Source: Paludibacteraceae bacterium (GTDB lineage: Bacteria > Bacteroidota > Bacteroidia > Bacteroidales > Paludibacteraceae). From it: a stretch of DNA of 55,846 nt. Of this stretch, positions 38,901 to 46,596 are shown in pieces. Location: positions 1 to 55,846 of the forward strand of contig JAFZGC010000053.1 in NCBI GenBank assembly GCA_017555595.1. Reading direction: 5' to 3'. A program made the position numbers and the translations under genes. How positions within the stretch are numbered: the first letter of the stretch is position 1; the number at the start of each line of letters is the position of its first letter. Below the pieces are notes generated by a model. It was not told the origin of the DNA. It saw only the letters and a list, made by a program, of their open reading frames with translations, and did no database searches.

Positions 38901-38961
38901 CCTCTGCGTTCATTGCCAAGCAAAGGCAGAGGGCTGCAAAAAATGTAGTGAGTTTTTTCAT
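35947..38961 (-). CDS. Secreted N-acetylmuramoyl-L-alanine amidase (Amidase_3) with Ig-like domains and C-terminal tail
   Basis: Amidase_3 enzymes cut the bond between MurNAc and the peptide stem and leave glycan strands without peptides. The 1004-residue protein has a signal peptide (1-19), a TolB/propeller-like region (about 40-235), the amidase domain (about 240-475), a carboxypeptidase-regulatory-like domain (about 485-585), two SbsA-type Ig-like domains (about 590-810), a jelly-roll-like domain (about 815-965) and a 30-residue C-terminal tail. The zinc ligands are visible as His250 (NPGHGG), Glu288 and His344 (SIHSNA), and the catalytic Glu440 (TISEGMM). Such a combination of a propeller and Ig-like domains around an amidase is unusual. 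The tail ends NGKRYNAQGALVK and matches three neighbouring secreted proteins. It is the last gene of the locus. Confidence 0.87.
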   Translation of the reverse strand: MKKLTTFFAALCLCLAMNAEVRVLSDVKLGEGFFPRFVDAETVTYLTHGQADYRVTPNEASLRVDNENLDLNLYRNGERIVLKPHGDVNYIWASLSPDQTMILFNTKKGTAICDLNGKEIINLGNDFDAPIWYGNDYVVGMDDNHDGYFFTESSIMIASVDGAVVKRLSAPEGMGMYPNVDAKLGRIVYNTDNGDIRLMQINLTEEPIRKDMPRLVQELDGTLLTDMKRQERLAATKDPENVKIYINPGHGGYDSDDRLMYLYPIFKDVGNTALNESGQYTREQSFWESTSNLDKGMRLDTMLRDLGFQTKMSRIRNTTEDDRNLSAISAEASNWEADFMLSIHSNAGNPSNYILHLHSGITPGDPYGLNGYPEKVPEWICNEARAITTLMGSYQYSNQVSCWSREPNIAGDKTFARTIMKWSNGYGVMRNLKVPGTISEGMMHDYLPETYRLMNIDYKRQESFQFAKTFYDYFCDRELPYGAIGGRIHDVYQKQVFPNYKARKGTRDEYRPILRGLVELWQGDQLLQSYVTDTLYNGVYYFWNLQPGTYTVKAKPEGYYPQEQTLEVKNNEISYGLFAMSMMRQTPPEVLDYSPKVAADEEVLVSTEVTLSFNWDMDTEATAAAFEISPAVEGTIKFEDDNHTLRFTPATRFEPGVTYTVTLGTGACHPDATFENHLQQPFSFSFTTSNRGAVSIVQTYPSVGETNVPLTPSFVAVFDATIVNASVRSNVAVLDANGNKLSVNTRSFKYNAAPAPYGHMAFELTKALEPNTDYTLVLYPGIKDADDVLLSETYEIPFRTGEEVEPTLPLVHDMETTFFEGDKDNSTDVESANVMKYTNKKYAGSASNQFSYVFAAADGEARFKATDPTLIISNSVSKLGMYVFSDYSFNSLYVHFGVDGDNQFVKVCDLDYAGWRYCEVDLSALPAGVDYQMMGLSLRGGNNLLSGSGAFYIDNIHAEYVQPAPGTGVEDLVVEPVEGKVIEGGYLYILLNGKRYNAQGALVK

Positions 38962-39004
38962 AAAAATATAGAGATTTAAAAATTGAATTTTCGAATAATG
39001 TCCC

Positions 39005-39058
39005 TAAGGACCTTAAGGACTTTAAGGACATTAAAGACCTTAAGGATTCTTAGGGAGT
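39005..39058. repeat. 9-bp tandem array between the NAGPA gene and the amidase gene
   Basis: Six 9-base units (TAAGGACCT, TAAGGACTT, TAAGGACAT, TAAAGACCT, TAAGGATTC, TTAGGGAGT) end at the stop codon of the NAGPA gene. No promoter is seen in this spacer, so the amidase gene is probably read through from upstream. Coordinates may be off by one base. Confidence 0.85.
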
Positions 39059-41356
39059 TTATTTGAGGGTGCCAAGGACAGTATAAGTCTGTCCATTGCG
39101 ACGGATAAAGAGTTGACCATTCTCAATAAATTTAGTTGGCTCTGTGGTAGAAACAGCGTTTTCTGCACCTGTACTTACACCTGATTTTTCACCATATATC
39201 TGATAGATACCAGGCAAGGTAACATAGTGTTCGCCAGCTTCAGTCTTGGTATCAAGGAACATCTTGACCAATTCAAAGTGCAAAGGCCAAATAGCCACGT
39301 CTGTACCAAAATACTTCTCTACAGGAACATCCAGCACAAACTCACTAGCCCCATTAGGCTCGATAGTGATATTCAAGCCCTGAAGCGCATTGTTGGCGCG
39401 TATGGTAGCATACACCTTGCTAAACTTAGCATCAGTGGTCATAGGAATACGGATCGTGTCAGGACGCGAGTAGATAGGAGCCTTGTGCTCGAATTGCACA
39501 TATGGACTACGTGTGCTCTTATAAGTAAAGAGCAAGTTGACTGGAGCCGCCGCATCTTCTGGCACAGACAAGGTAGGGTTGAAACTAGACGAGCCTTTGA
39601 GCTTCCAATTATCGGTAATACGGAAGTCGTCCCAGAGCATCTCATTGCCTGTAGGAATCTCCACATGCACTAAGATGGTATCGCGGAAATCGCCTAACTC
39701 GCCAACCACCAGCGTAGAACCATTAGCCACACCTACCACAGTACCTGCCTCGTCCACAGTAGCCACTTCTGGATGAAGCGATGTCCATGTCAATGCAGCA
39801 GGAAGGAGGTCAATGGTAGCGTTGTTCACAGTGCCTTGTACCTCAATCTCGTAGGGGTGAGTAGCATCACAGAGCACAGAATCCAAGCGAATAGCAATAG
39901 GCGCAGAAGTCATTAGGCGCACTTCCAATTGGGTAGCAATATCACCAAGGTGCGCATACAACACACCACCCTTCTCGCCAGAAGCCAAGAAGCGTCCATC
40001 CTCCAACACCTCGCCCAACTCAGGAGCGCAAGAGAGGATTACGCCTTGTACATCGGTATCAATCAATATGCCATACTTATTGTAGCCCAAGAACTTAGGC
40101 AATGCCACACCATAGCGTGGAAGCGAATAGATAGGTTGATAAGGAGCTATAGTAGCAATCGTATTATCGGTTTCTGGCACACTGGCTACAGCAAACATAC
40201 CATTGCCACATGCACGCTCATAACCATCAGAACCATTGTTCATCGCGCCTAATGAGCGCACATAGATGCAGGAGCTACCGCCGCCGTCCCAGTTGACTGC
40301 ATTGTATGCACCATAGTGCTGGAGCATCTCGCCCAGCACCTTGGTATTACAACCAGCACTGACGCCACGACCATCAACCACCAACATATATACTGTATCA
40401 CGTGTATAAGAAGTACCGAAACCTGTACGTGGGTGAAGTTCGTTCCAATAACCATCTTTTACAATTTCGCCATTGAGCAAGATTTGATTGTAATTGTCCG
40501 AACCAATAGCTTGAGCTATATTTACCAATTGACCATCGAACTTAATTTGGAAATCCAGAGTCAGTTCGTCGCCCACGTTGAGTTTGTTGAGTTCTGTGGC
40601 CATAGTGCCATGACCAGAGAGAACGGCATATTCAGCAGACAAAGGCATAGAACCCACCTGTTGCTCCACCTTCACTACTTTGGCTTTCATCACGCCTGTA
40701 GTATTCCACTCTTCTCCCTCCAGCAACTGGATTTGCACCTCTGTACCATAAGCATTGGTAGCAGTAGTAGTACCATTGAGGTGGTTATAGAGCACCAATT
40801 CGTTTTCAAGACGATTATAGTTAGCGTGCGCGATATTCAAAGTAGTATCCGCCAACACGAGCTTCATAGAAATAGAATGCTGTACGGCAGTGATACCTCT
40901 ACCATCCGCGTCAATCGCACCCAAGCGACGGGCAGTACGGTTGGCTACTGGAGTATGCGCATACTCCTTGTTCACAATCGTAGTGCTGACTGGCAGACCC
41001 ACATCACCTTGTGTCACAAAGAAGTCGCCATTAGAACCAGCAAAGAAGATTTTATTTTCCGTTGTACTGCGTATTGCCATATTGGATGGACGCTCTGTAC
41101 CGATAATCTTACCAGTACCTAATGCCTGCTCTACATGCACATAAGGGTTGCGGGTATCTACCGCTAACAGAAAGGCATCCATGCGCCCCTTGGCATCGCT
41201 GGCGCGAAGAAAACGCAACTCATAATAAGTAGTACCAGGACCTGCAGGATACATTGACAATGTGTCAATCGTGTACTCCGTGCCATTCAACGTGATATTG
41301 GCAAACGATAATACACTAACGCAAATAGCAAAAACAGTAAGTAAAATTTTCTTCAT
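39059..41356 (-). CDS. Secreted NAGPA/DUF2233-type phosphodiester glycosidase with Ig-like domain and C-terminal tail
   Basis: The NAGPA domain hydrolyses the bond between GlcNAc-1-phosphate and an alcohol; the human enzyme uncovers mannose 6-phosphate, and bacterial members act on polymers of unknown kind. The 765-residue protein has a signal peptide (1-18), the NAGPA-type region (about 75-405) with CNTKVLGEMLQHYGAYNAVN, DGGGSSCIYVRS and GNGMFAV, then a Big_2-like Ig domain (about 500-575, ALTWTSLHPEVATVDEAGTV) and a galactose-binding-like domain (about 580-720). The C-terminal tail ends FIRRNGQTYTVLGTLK. It has its own promoter. The substrate might be a phosphate-linked polymer on peptidoglycan, but this is not shown. 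Confidence 0.85.
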   Translation of the reverse strand: MKKILLTVFAICVSVLSFANITLNGTEYTIDTLSMYPAGPGTTYYELRFLRASDAKGRMDAFLLAVDTRNPYVHVEQALGTGKIIGTERPSNMAIRSTTENKIFFAGSNGDFFVTQGDVGLPVSTTIVNKEYAHTPVANRTARRLGAIDADGRGITAVQHSISMKLVLADTTLNIAHANYNRLENELVLYNHLNGTTTATNAYGTEVQIQLLEGEEWNTTGVMKAKVVKVEQQVGSMPLSAEYAVLSGHGTMATELNKLNVGDELTLDFQIKFDGQLVNIAQAIGSDNYNQILLNGEIVKDGYWNELHPRTGFGTSYTRDTVYMLVVDGRGVSAGCNTKVLGEMLQHYGAYNAVNWDGGGSSCIYVRSLGAMNNGSDGYERACGNGMFAVASVPETDNTIATIAPYQPIYSLPRYGVALPKFLGYNKYGILIDTDVQGVILSCAPELGEVLEDGRFLASGEKGGVLYAHLGDIATQLEVRLMTSAPIAIRLDSVLCDATHPYEIEVQGTVNNATIDLLPAALTWTSLHPEVATVDEAGTVVGVANGSTLVVGELGDFRDTILVHVEIPTGNEMLWDDFRITDNWKLKGSSSFNPTLSVPEDAAAPVNLLFTYKSTRSPYVQFEHKAPIYSRPDTIRIPMTTDAKFSKVYATIRANNALQGLNITIEPNGASEFVLDVPVEKYFGTDVAIWPLHFELVKMFLDTKTEAGEHYVTLPGIYQIYGEKSGVSTGAENAVSTTEPTKFIENGQLFIRRNGQTYTVLGTLK

Positions 41357-41383
41357 GGTATAAATAATTTATAAATTTGCCTG

Positions 41384-41415
41384 CAAAATTACAACTTTTT
41401 TTTGAAATATGCAAA
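41384..41415 (-). promoter_or_regulatory. Promoter of the NAGPA-amidase pair
   Basis: On the minus strand TTTG (41412-41415), 20 bases, TAATTTTG (41384-41391) form a promoter about 28 bases before the NAGPA ATG. Confidence 0.75.
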
Positions 41416-41435
41416 CGATTGAGCAATTTTTCCAT

Positions 41436-41470
41436 ACAAAAAAAGAGTGCACCCCGAAGGATGCACTCCT
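41436..41470 (-). terminator. Terminator after the repeat/propeller protein gene
   Basis: GAGTGCA (41445-41451) and TGCACTC (41462-41468) form a stem with a 10-base loop, followed on the minus strand by a T run. It ends the transcript of the gene at 41497 and separates it from the NAGPA promoter just downstream. Confidence 0.8.
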
Positions 41471-41496
41471 GAATTATGGTTATTTGTAGTTAAGAA

Positions 41497-43923
41497 TTAC
41501 TTAACCTCAGCACCGAGAACGTTGAACTTAACGCCGTTCTTGATAACGTAAACTTGACCGTTCTCAACTACCTTGCGAGCACCAATCTCTACTTCTACGT
41601 TGTCAACACCAGTTCCAGGATTTGGTTCTGGAGTGTAGTTCTCATCAATGATGAACTCATAAACAGCGTAACCGTTGTTTTGAGCGTAGAGGTAGATAGT
41701 AGCCTTATTGCCTTCAACCTCAACGGTAGGAACAGCAGTACGAACGCCGTTAGAAGCGCCACCAAGACCATCAGCTGGGAAGTACCAAAGTGGCTCCATG
41801 TCTGAGAAGAGACGACCCTCGTCAGCAAACTTGTAGAGAGCAAATGCTTGTGGAGGAGTAGAAGGAGTGTGAGTAGCAATCATAACCATGAAGTACTCGT
41901 TACCTACTTGGAACTCTTGGAGACCACACAAGTCAGCCTTCAATACAGCAGTATCACCTTCGTTGTTCCATACGTTTGTACCAGAAGGGCAATTTGCGAA
42001 GTCATCAACCAACATACCACCCTCGTCAAAGAGCATAGGAGTAGCAGTGTTGCCATCTACATAGAACAATGAACCTACCTCATCTTGTGGGAAGATTTGA
42101 GGAGCTGTACCCCAACCTGTAATATTCCACATATAGGTATCTACCTCTGGGTCAAGCAACATAGAGATAAGCTCAGCAGGTTGAGCCTCACCGTCGATGA
42201 TCAACCAACGGAATACGTCCAAAGCGCCACCAGCGCAAGCTGCCATAACGCAAGCGTTTCCGTGGATATCACCGTTTACACCCATAGCATCGAAACGAGC
42301 AGTTACGCCCTCGAAGTCTGGGTTGTCAGCAAGACGCTCGTTGATAACCAAAGTAGCAGCACCAGTCTCGAGATCTACCTCGTAAACCATGAAGTTTTGT
42401 GCGCTAGATGTAGGAAGACCAGTGATCAAGCAGTTACCCTCGCTATCGAACTTGATATCGTTGTAACCATAAGTAACAGCACTCTCCCAAGTGCCATCCT
42501 CTTTCTCTCTTTGGAAGAGGTTCTCACCAGTAATGGTAATAGGTTGAAGCATCTCACCAGTCTTACCGTCAACGCGAACGATAGTTCCGTTTTGGTTGAT
42601 GAAGTACATGATACCGTCTTTAGCAGCCATACCACGAACCTTTTGGTCACCACCAGGAGCGTTAGCAGCAAAGTTCTCCATTACGTTAGAAATCACCCAA
42701 CGGTTCTTGAGGTTGTACTTACCATCGCGTTGTGGATAATTATAAGGATCAACCTTACCTACTACAGGAATCTCGATACCAGCTACATCACCCTCGAATT
42801 GGAATGTACCATTGTATTGAGAACCAACAGCTGTGATAGAAACCTTGGTACCAACTGGGAATTGAGCTGGATCAACTACCATGTAGTGACCTTTAACCTT
42901 GTTAGAACCATCGATGTCAGCTACATAGATATTGTTGTAAGAGTCATACTCAGCTACATAAACGCCCAAAACTTGAACGCGTTTACCAAAGTTAGCGAGA
43001 GGATTAGCTACGAGGTCAGCCAAAGTAGTTACTACAGGATCGAACAACTTACCAGCCTCAGAAGACTCAATAACAGCACCGCTCAATTGAGGAGAACCGT
43101 TGTAAGAACCACGTTTACCCTTAGCGACAATCTTAGTACCTACCTCAGGAGCCAAACCAGAACCGTAGAGGAGGAAACCGCCAGTAGCATCTTGGATGAA
43201 TACGTTGTTGTTGCGAGCCCAGTTAACTACACCAGAAACCTTGGTCTCAACGCCCTCTTCCATTGCCAAAACCTCAGCAATAGTAGGAATGTACTCGATC
43301 CACTTAGCATAGAGAGTACCAGTAGTCTCAGCGTTGATAACAGTTACTTTCTCACCAGAGAAGTCAGCAGCAGCATACCAACCATCGAAGGTAGAACCCT
43401 CTTTGTAAGGAGCGTTCAATACCCACTCAGCAGTAGGCTCGGTTGGGTTAGCGAAAGCGTGCTTCCAAGATGGAATGAATGCCTCTGGCTTACCTGCAGC
43501 AGAGAAGTCAGCAGATTTAGGCCAGTTAGTACGTTGACCCTCTACGAAGAATGCTGCGAAAGCATAGCGCCATCCTGCAGAAGTAGTACCAGCTACAAGT
43601 TGGGTAGCAGGAGTGGTAAGGTCAGCATTTTGAACCTCCATAATGTAAGCCTCGAGCCAATCCCAGTTAGCATTGTCAAGGATAGCTTGTGCTTGAGAAC
43701 CACCAAGAGGGGTACAGATAGCTGTGTAAGGGTCGCCCATAGCTTTCAACTCATCAAGAGTAGCAACTGTGATACCAGCATCAGTCTTGAAGGTCTCCCA
43801 CATATCACCCTTGTTCAACCAACCATAATCGTTGGTCACACCACCGTTGAGCTCGTAAGTAACGGCAGCAAATGATGTTGCAGCTGCAAAAAGAGCTGCG
43901 CAAAAGATTGAAAATCTTTTCAT
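41497..43923 (-). CDS. Large secreted protein with InlB-type repeat, OB-like and propeller regions and C-terminal tail
   Basis: The 808-residue product begins MKRFSIFCAALFAAATSFA (signal peptide). It has an InlB/Listeria-Bacteroides type repeat near 165-215 (GSTFDGWYAAADFSGEKVTV), two OB-fold-like segments (about 220-390; VSGVVNWARNNNVFIQDATG), a beta-propeller-like region (about 400-770) and a tail ending IKNGVKFNVLGAEVK. No catalytic motif is visible, so it is more likely a binding protein than an enzyme. It lies between the GHL10 and NAGPA genes in the same orientation and shares their C-terminal tail, so it belongs to the same surface system. The ATG at 43923 starts the signal peptide. 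Confidence 0.78.
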   Translation of the reverse strand: MKRFSIFCAALFAAATSFAAVTYELNGGVTNDYGWLNKGDMWETFKTDAGITVATLDELKAMGDPYTAICTPLGGSQAQAILDNANWDWLEAYIMEVQNADLTTPATQLVAGTTSAGWRYAFAAFFVEGQRTNWPKSADFSAAGKPEAFIPSWKHAFANPTEPTAEWVLNAPYKEGSTFDGWYAAADFSGEKVTVINAETTGTLYAKWIEYIPTIAEVLAMEEGVETKVSGVVNWARNNNVFIQDATGGFLLYGSGLAPEVGTKIVAKGKRGSYNGSPQLSGAVIESSEAGKLFDPVVTTLADLVANPLANFGKRVQVLGVYVAEYDSYNNIYVADIDGSNKVKGHYMVVDPAQFPVGTKVSITAVGSQYNGTFQFEGDVAGIEIPVVGKVDPYNYPQRDGKYNLKNRWVISNVMENFAANAPGGDQKVRGMAAKDGIMYFINQNGTIVRVDGKTGEMLQPITITGENLFQREKEDGTWESAVTYGYNDIKFDSEGNCLITGLPTSSAQNFMVYEVDLETGAATLVINERLADNPDFEGVTARFDAMGVNGDIHGNACVMAACAGGALDVFRWLIIDGEAQPAELISMLLDPEVDTYMWNITGWGTAPQIFPQDEVGSLFYVDGNTATPMLFDEGGMLVDDFANCPSGTNVWNNEGDTAVLKADLCGLQEFQVGNEYFMVMIATHTPSTPPQAFALYKFADEGRLFSDMEPLWYFPADGLGGASNGVRTAVPTVEVEGNKATIYLYAQNNGYAVYEFIIDENYTPEPNPGTGVDNVEVEIGARKVVENGQVYVIKNGVKFNVLGAEVK

Positions 43924-43967
43924 AAATTTGTTGTTTTTGTGGTTAATAAATTGCTCCCTCATCCGTT

Positions 43968-43988
43968 GTGGACACGTCCACGGTGGAC
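43968..43988. promoter_or_regulatory. Three alternating complementary blocks in the leader of the propeller protein gene
   Basis: GTGGAC (43968-43973), GTCCAC (43976-43981) and GTGGAC (43983-43988) alternate, so the middle block can pair with either neighbour but not both. The element lies 45-65 bases upstream of the ATG at 43923. It looks like a small switchable hairpin, but it may simply be a repeat. Confidence 0.5.
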
Positions 43989-44034
43989 CTCGGTTGCGTT
44001 AAGTAAAAATTGTTTTGTTATACGTATTGTTTAT

Positions 44035-44078
44035 TTATTGTGCGGTTATTGTGCGGTAATAGTGCGGTTATTGTGCGG
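44035..44078. repeat. 11-bp tandem array behind the GHL10 gene (TTATTGTGCGG)
   Basis: Four units (TTATTGTGCGG, TTATTGTGCGG, TAATAGTGCGG, TTATTGTGCGG) start in the spacer and run over the stop codon and last codons of the GHL10 gene (44068). The core ATTGTGCG is shared with the array at 17147. Confidence 0.92.
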
Positions 44079-46596
44079 TGTTACCCAACACATTGTAGCG
44101 TTTACCGTTGCGGTAGATAATCACCCGACCGTTTTCAATAGTCTTGATAGGACGGTCGTTGATGTAATTATCCTCCACACCCGATGGGACATCAATGGTA
44201 AAAGTAACCACCTCTGAGTAGTCTGTCAAACCACCCTCTTTTATAGCAGCCACACGCACATACCAAGTTCCCTCTGCTATACCCTCATAGGTATATTCGT
44301 GGGTGTAGATATCAGTACGATACTTCTTGGTGCTACGAGCAGGGAATGTGGATGTTTTGCAGAACTCCACTTGATAACCCGATGACTGTTGTTTTTGCCA
44401 CTTGACTGTCACACTATTCGAGTTGATAATCTCGCCCGAAGTAGGAGAGATAATCACAGGTACAGGTACTGGCAATGCCAACGTGCGGAACTTGACCACA
44501 TCCGATTTTACCACTACATTCGAGAACTTGACTGTAGCACGTACATAGTAGTACTTAGATGCTATGAGTACAGAGTCAGGCACAGTGATACGTGGAGCAG
44601 AAGCAGTACCCGAATAAACCAAATCTTTATCAGAGAAGCCCTGTGCAGTAGCCACCTCAAAGGTATATTCAGCCTTATCAGTTGCCACGCTATCGCATAC
44701 GAACGTTGGGGTAAGCGATTGTACCGTATCTCCCTCGGCTGGATAAATCACATGGAAGAAAGCTCCGCTGAAGGAAGAAACATCCGAATAAGTATCTTCC
44801 TTATTGATACTACGTGTGCGCACGCGCCAGTAGTAGGTCTCCTCAGAATCCAACCAATAGATAGTTCCAAGGAAGAAGGTAGTGTCCACCGTCTCATACT
44901 CGTAGTCCACTGTAGAGAAATCAGCCGACTTGGAGAGTTGGAAGAAATAGGAATCCGCCTCTGGTACGGCGTTCCACGAAGCATAGCATGGAAGTAGCAC
45001 TTGTGTATCGCCGTTAGCAGGATATTGCAATGTAGCCGCCGTGGACTTGCCCCAAGCGGTATTATCTATGGTGCGGGCAGGATATTCGTTGCCATAACGA
45101 TCCAGGACTGCTACGGCAAAAGTAACAGGTGTACCCGTAATAATCTCCTTGCCTTCTAACTCAAAGGTATTGATATAGGTAGTACCGAGCAGGTATTTGC
45201 TAGTACCCGCAGCACCCAACTTACCCACCTCATTCTCAGGAATAGCATAGACTGCGTAGCGAAGATTATCAGCAGGAGCATCCCATTGCAGGTAAGAACC
45301 CTTGTCCTGTATATTGCTCACATAGAGGCAATCATCGGTGCGGTACCATGTCATCTGTGGAACGAGCGCAGGCAGATAGGTAGCGTTGTCGCGGATATGT
45401 CCGATAAAGGTCTTGACCGAGCGCATCATCTTGAGTCCATACCAGCAGAAACCCGGTGCACCAAAGCGGTCGTACTGACGGTTGAGTTGGATTTGATCTA
45501 CAATCTCAGAAGCATGGAAAGTAGTGGAAGTAGTGGTCACATTATCTTTGACCATATCGCTCAGACTTTGGCTAACATACATGTGACGACCGAAGTGTCC
45601 AGCCATATCCGACCACCAACGAGTGAGTTGGTCGTAGTCGGAAGACGAACCAATCTTCCAATACACCTGAGGTGCCATATAGTCGATGGTATGCTCGTTG
45701 TACCATGCGAGAGGGTCGGCATAGATGCCGTTGTACTGCCAGTCGCCACCGATAGGCGAAGGTTCTACACCATACTTGTCAGCAGACGCACCTGCCTTAC
45801 CCGCAGGACCAAGACCAAAAGTAACCCAAGGTTTGATGGCCTTGATGGTATCATTGACCATGCGAATCATGAGGTTGTTTTGTGCACGACGCCAGTCCGC
45901 ACGCGACATCACGCTGGAGGCTGTATCCTTATAGGCATTGTATTGCTCGTCGTCATACGCATCCTTGTAGCCCGATTGGTGGAAATAGTCGTCGAAGATA
46001 ACACCATCGATATCGTATTTCTCCACGATGTCCGCCACCACCTTGCATATTTGCTCGCGCACCTCTGGCAAAGCAGGATTGAGAATGGTGATACCTCCAC
46101 AATCAACGAGCCACTCTGGGTGGGTATTGTGGTAGTCCTTCTCGTGGTTCTTACCATAGGTGTCACTAGAGCTGGAGTAGCGATATGGGTTGAGCCACAC
46201 GTGTACCTCTATTCCCTTGTAGTGACCATAGTCAACGAGCAGGGCAAGAGGGTCATAGTTTGGTGCTTTGCCGCGTGTACCCGTGAGGTACTTGCTCCAA
46301 GGTTCGTACTTAGAGTTGTACATCGCATCGGAGAAACCACGCACTTGGAAGAGCACAGCGTTCATATTGGCTTTCGCCAACGAGTCCACTATAGCCATGA
46401 GCTCTTGCTGCTGTGCTTGCTGTCCAGCGGCGTCGGTGCGGCTATAAGACTGAGGCCAGTCGATAGCCCACACAGTAGTGAGCCAAGAGCAACGGAACTC
46501 GCGCTTTGGGGGCAGTTGGTCATTGGTCTGCGCTTGGAGTGAGAGCACCAAGCACAAGCCAATAGCCAAGAGTGATATTTTACTCAGTAACTTCAT
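44068..46596 (-). CDS. GHL10 (DUF187) family glycoside hydrolase, DigH-like, with FN3-like domains and C-terminal tail
   Basis: GHL10 members include E. coli DigH, which cuts peptidoglycan glycan strands that amidases have stripped of peptides. The 842-residue protein has a signal peptide (1-22), a GHL10 barrel (about 30-345) with PKREFRCSWLTTVWAIDWP, VLFQVRGFSDAMYNSKYEPW and DGVIFDDYFHQ (with the likely catalytic acids), then FN3-like domains (about 400-490, 500-615, 620-705 and 710-800) and a tail ending YRNGKRYNVLGNTAQ. Its start overlaps the stop of the PKD lipoprotein gene by one base (TAATG), so the two are translated together. The presence of an amidase in the same locus fits a shared job on peptidoglycan. 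Confidence 0.87.
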   Translation of the reverse strand: MKLLSKISLLAIGLCLVLSLQAQTNDQLPPKREFRCSWLTTVWAIDWPQSYSRTDAAGQQAQQQELMAIVDSLAKANMNAVLFQVRGFSDAMYNSKYEPWSKYLTGTRGKAPNYDPLALLVDYGHYKGIEVHVWLNPYRYSSSSDTYGKNHEKDYHNTHPEWLVDCGGITILNPALPEVREQICKVVADIVEKYDIDGVIFDDYFHQSGYKDAYDDEQYNAYKDTASSVMSRADWRRAQNNLMIRMVNDTIKAIKPWVTFGLGPAGKAGASADKYGVEPSPIGGDWQYNGIYADPLAWYNEHTIDYMAPQVYWKIGSSSDYDQLTRWWSDMAGHFGRHMYVSQSLSDMVKDNVTTTSTTFHASEIVDQIQLNRQYDRFGAPGFCWYGLKMMRSVKTFIGHIRDNATYLPALVPQMTWYRTDDCLYVSNIQDKGSYLQWDAPADNLRYAVYAIPENEVGKLGAAGTSKYLLGTTYINTFELEGKEIITGTPVTFAVAVLDRYGNEYPARTIDNTAWGKSTAATLQYPANGDTQVLLPCYASWNAVPEADSYFFQLSKSADFSTVDYEYETVDTTFFLGTIYWLDSEETYYWRVRTRSINKEDTYSDVSSFSGAFFHVIYPAEGDTVQSLTPTFVCDSVATDKAEYTFEVATAQGFSDKDLVYSGTASAPRITVPDSVLIASKYYYVRATVKFSNVVVKSDVVKFRTLALPVPVPVIISPTSGEIINSNSVTVKWQKQQSSGYQVEFCKTSTFPARSTKKYRTDIYTHEYTYEGIAEGTWYVRVAAIKEGGLTDYSEVVTFTIDVPSGVEDNYINDRPIKTIENGRVIIYRNGKRYNVLGNTAQ

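Noticed and set aside
42085-43875. A very long open frame (596 codons) antisense to the propeller protein gene
   Set aside because: The peptide is rich in Ser, Thr and Arg without any domain; it mirrors the codon bias of the real gene on the minus strand, which has a signal peptide and a C-terminal tail.
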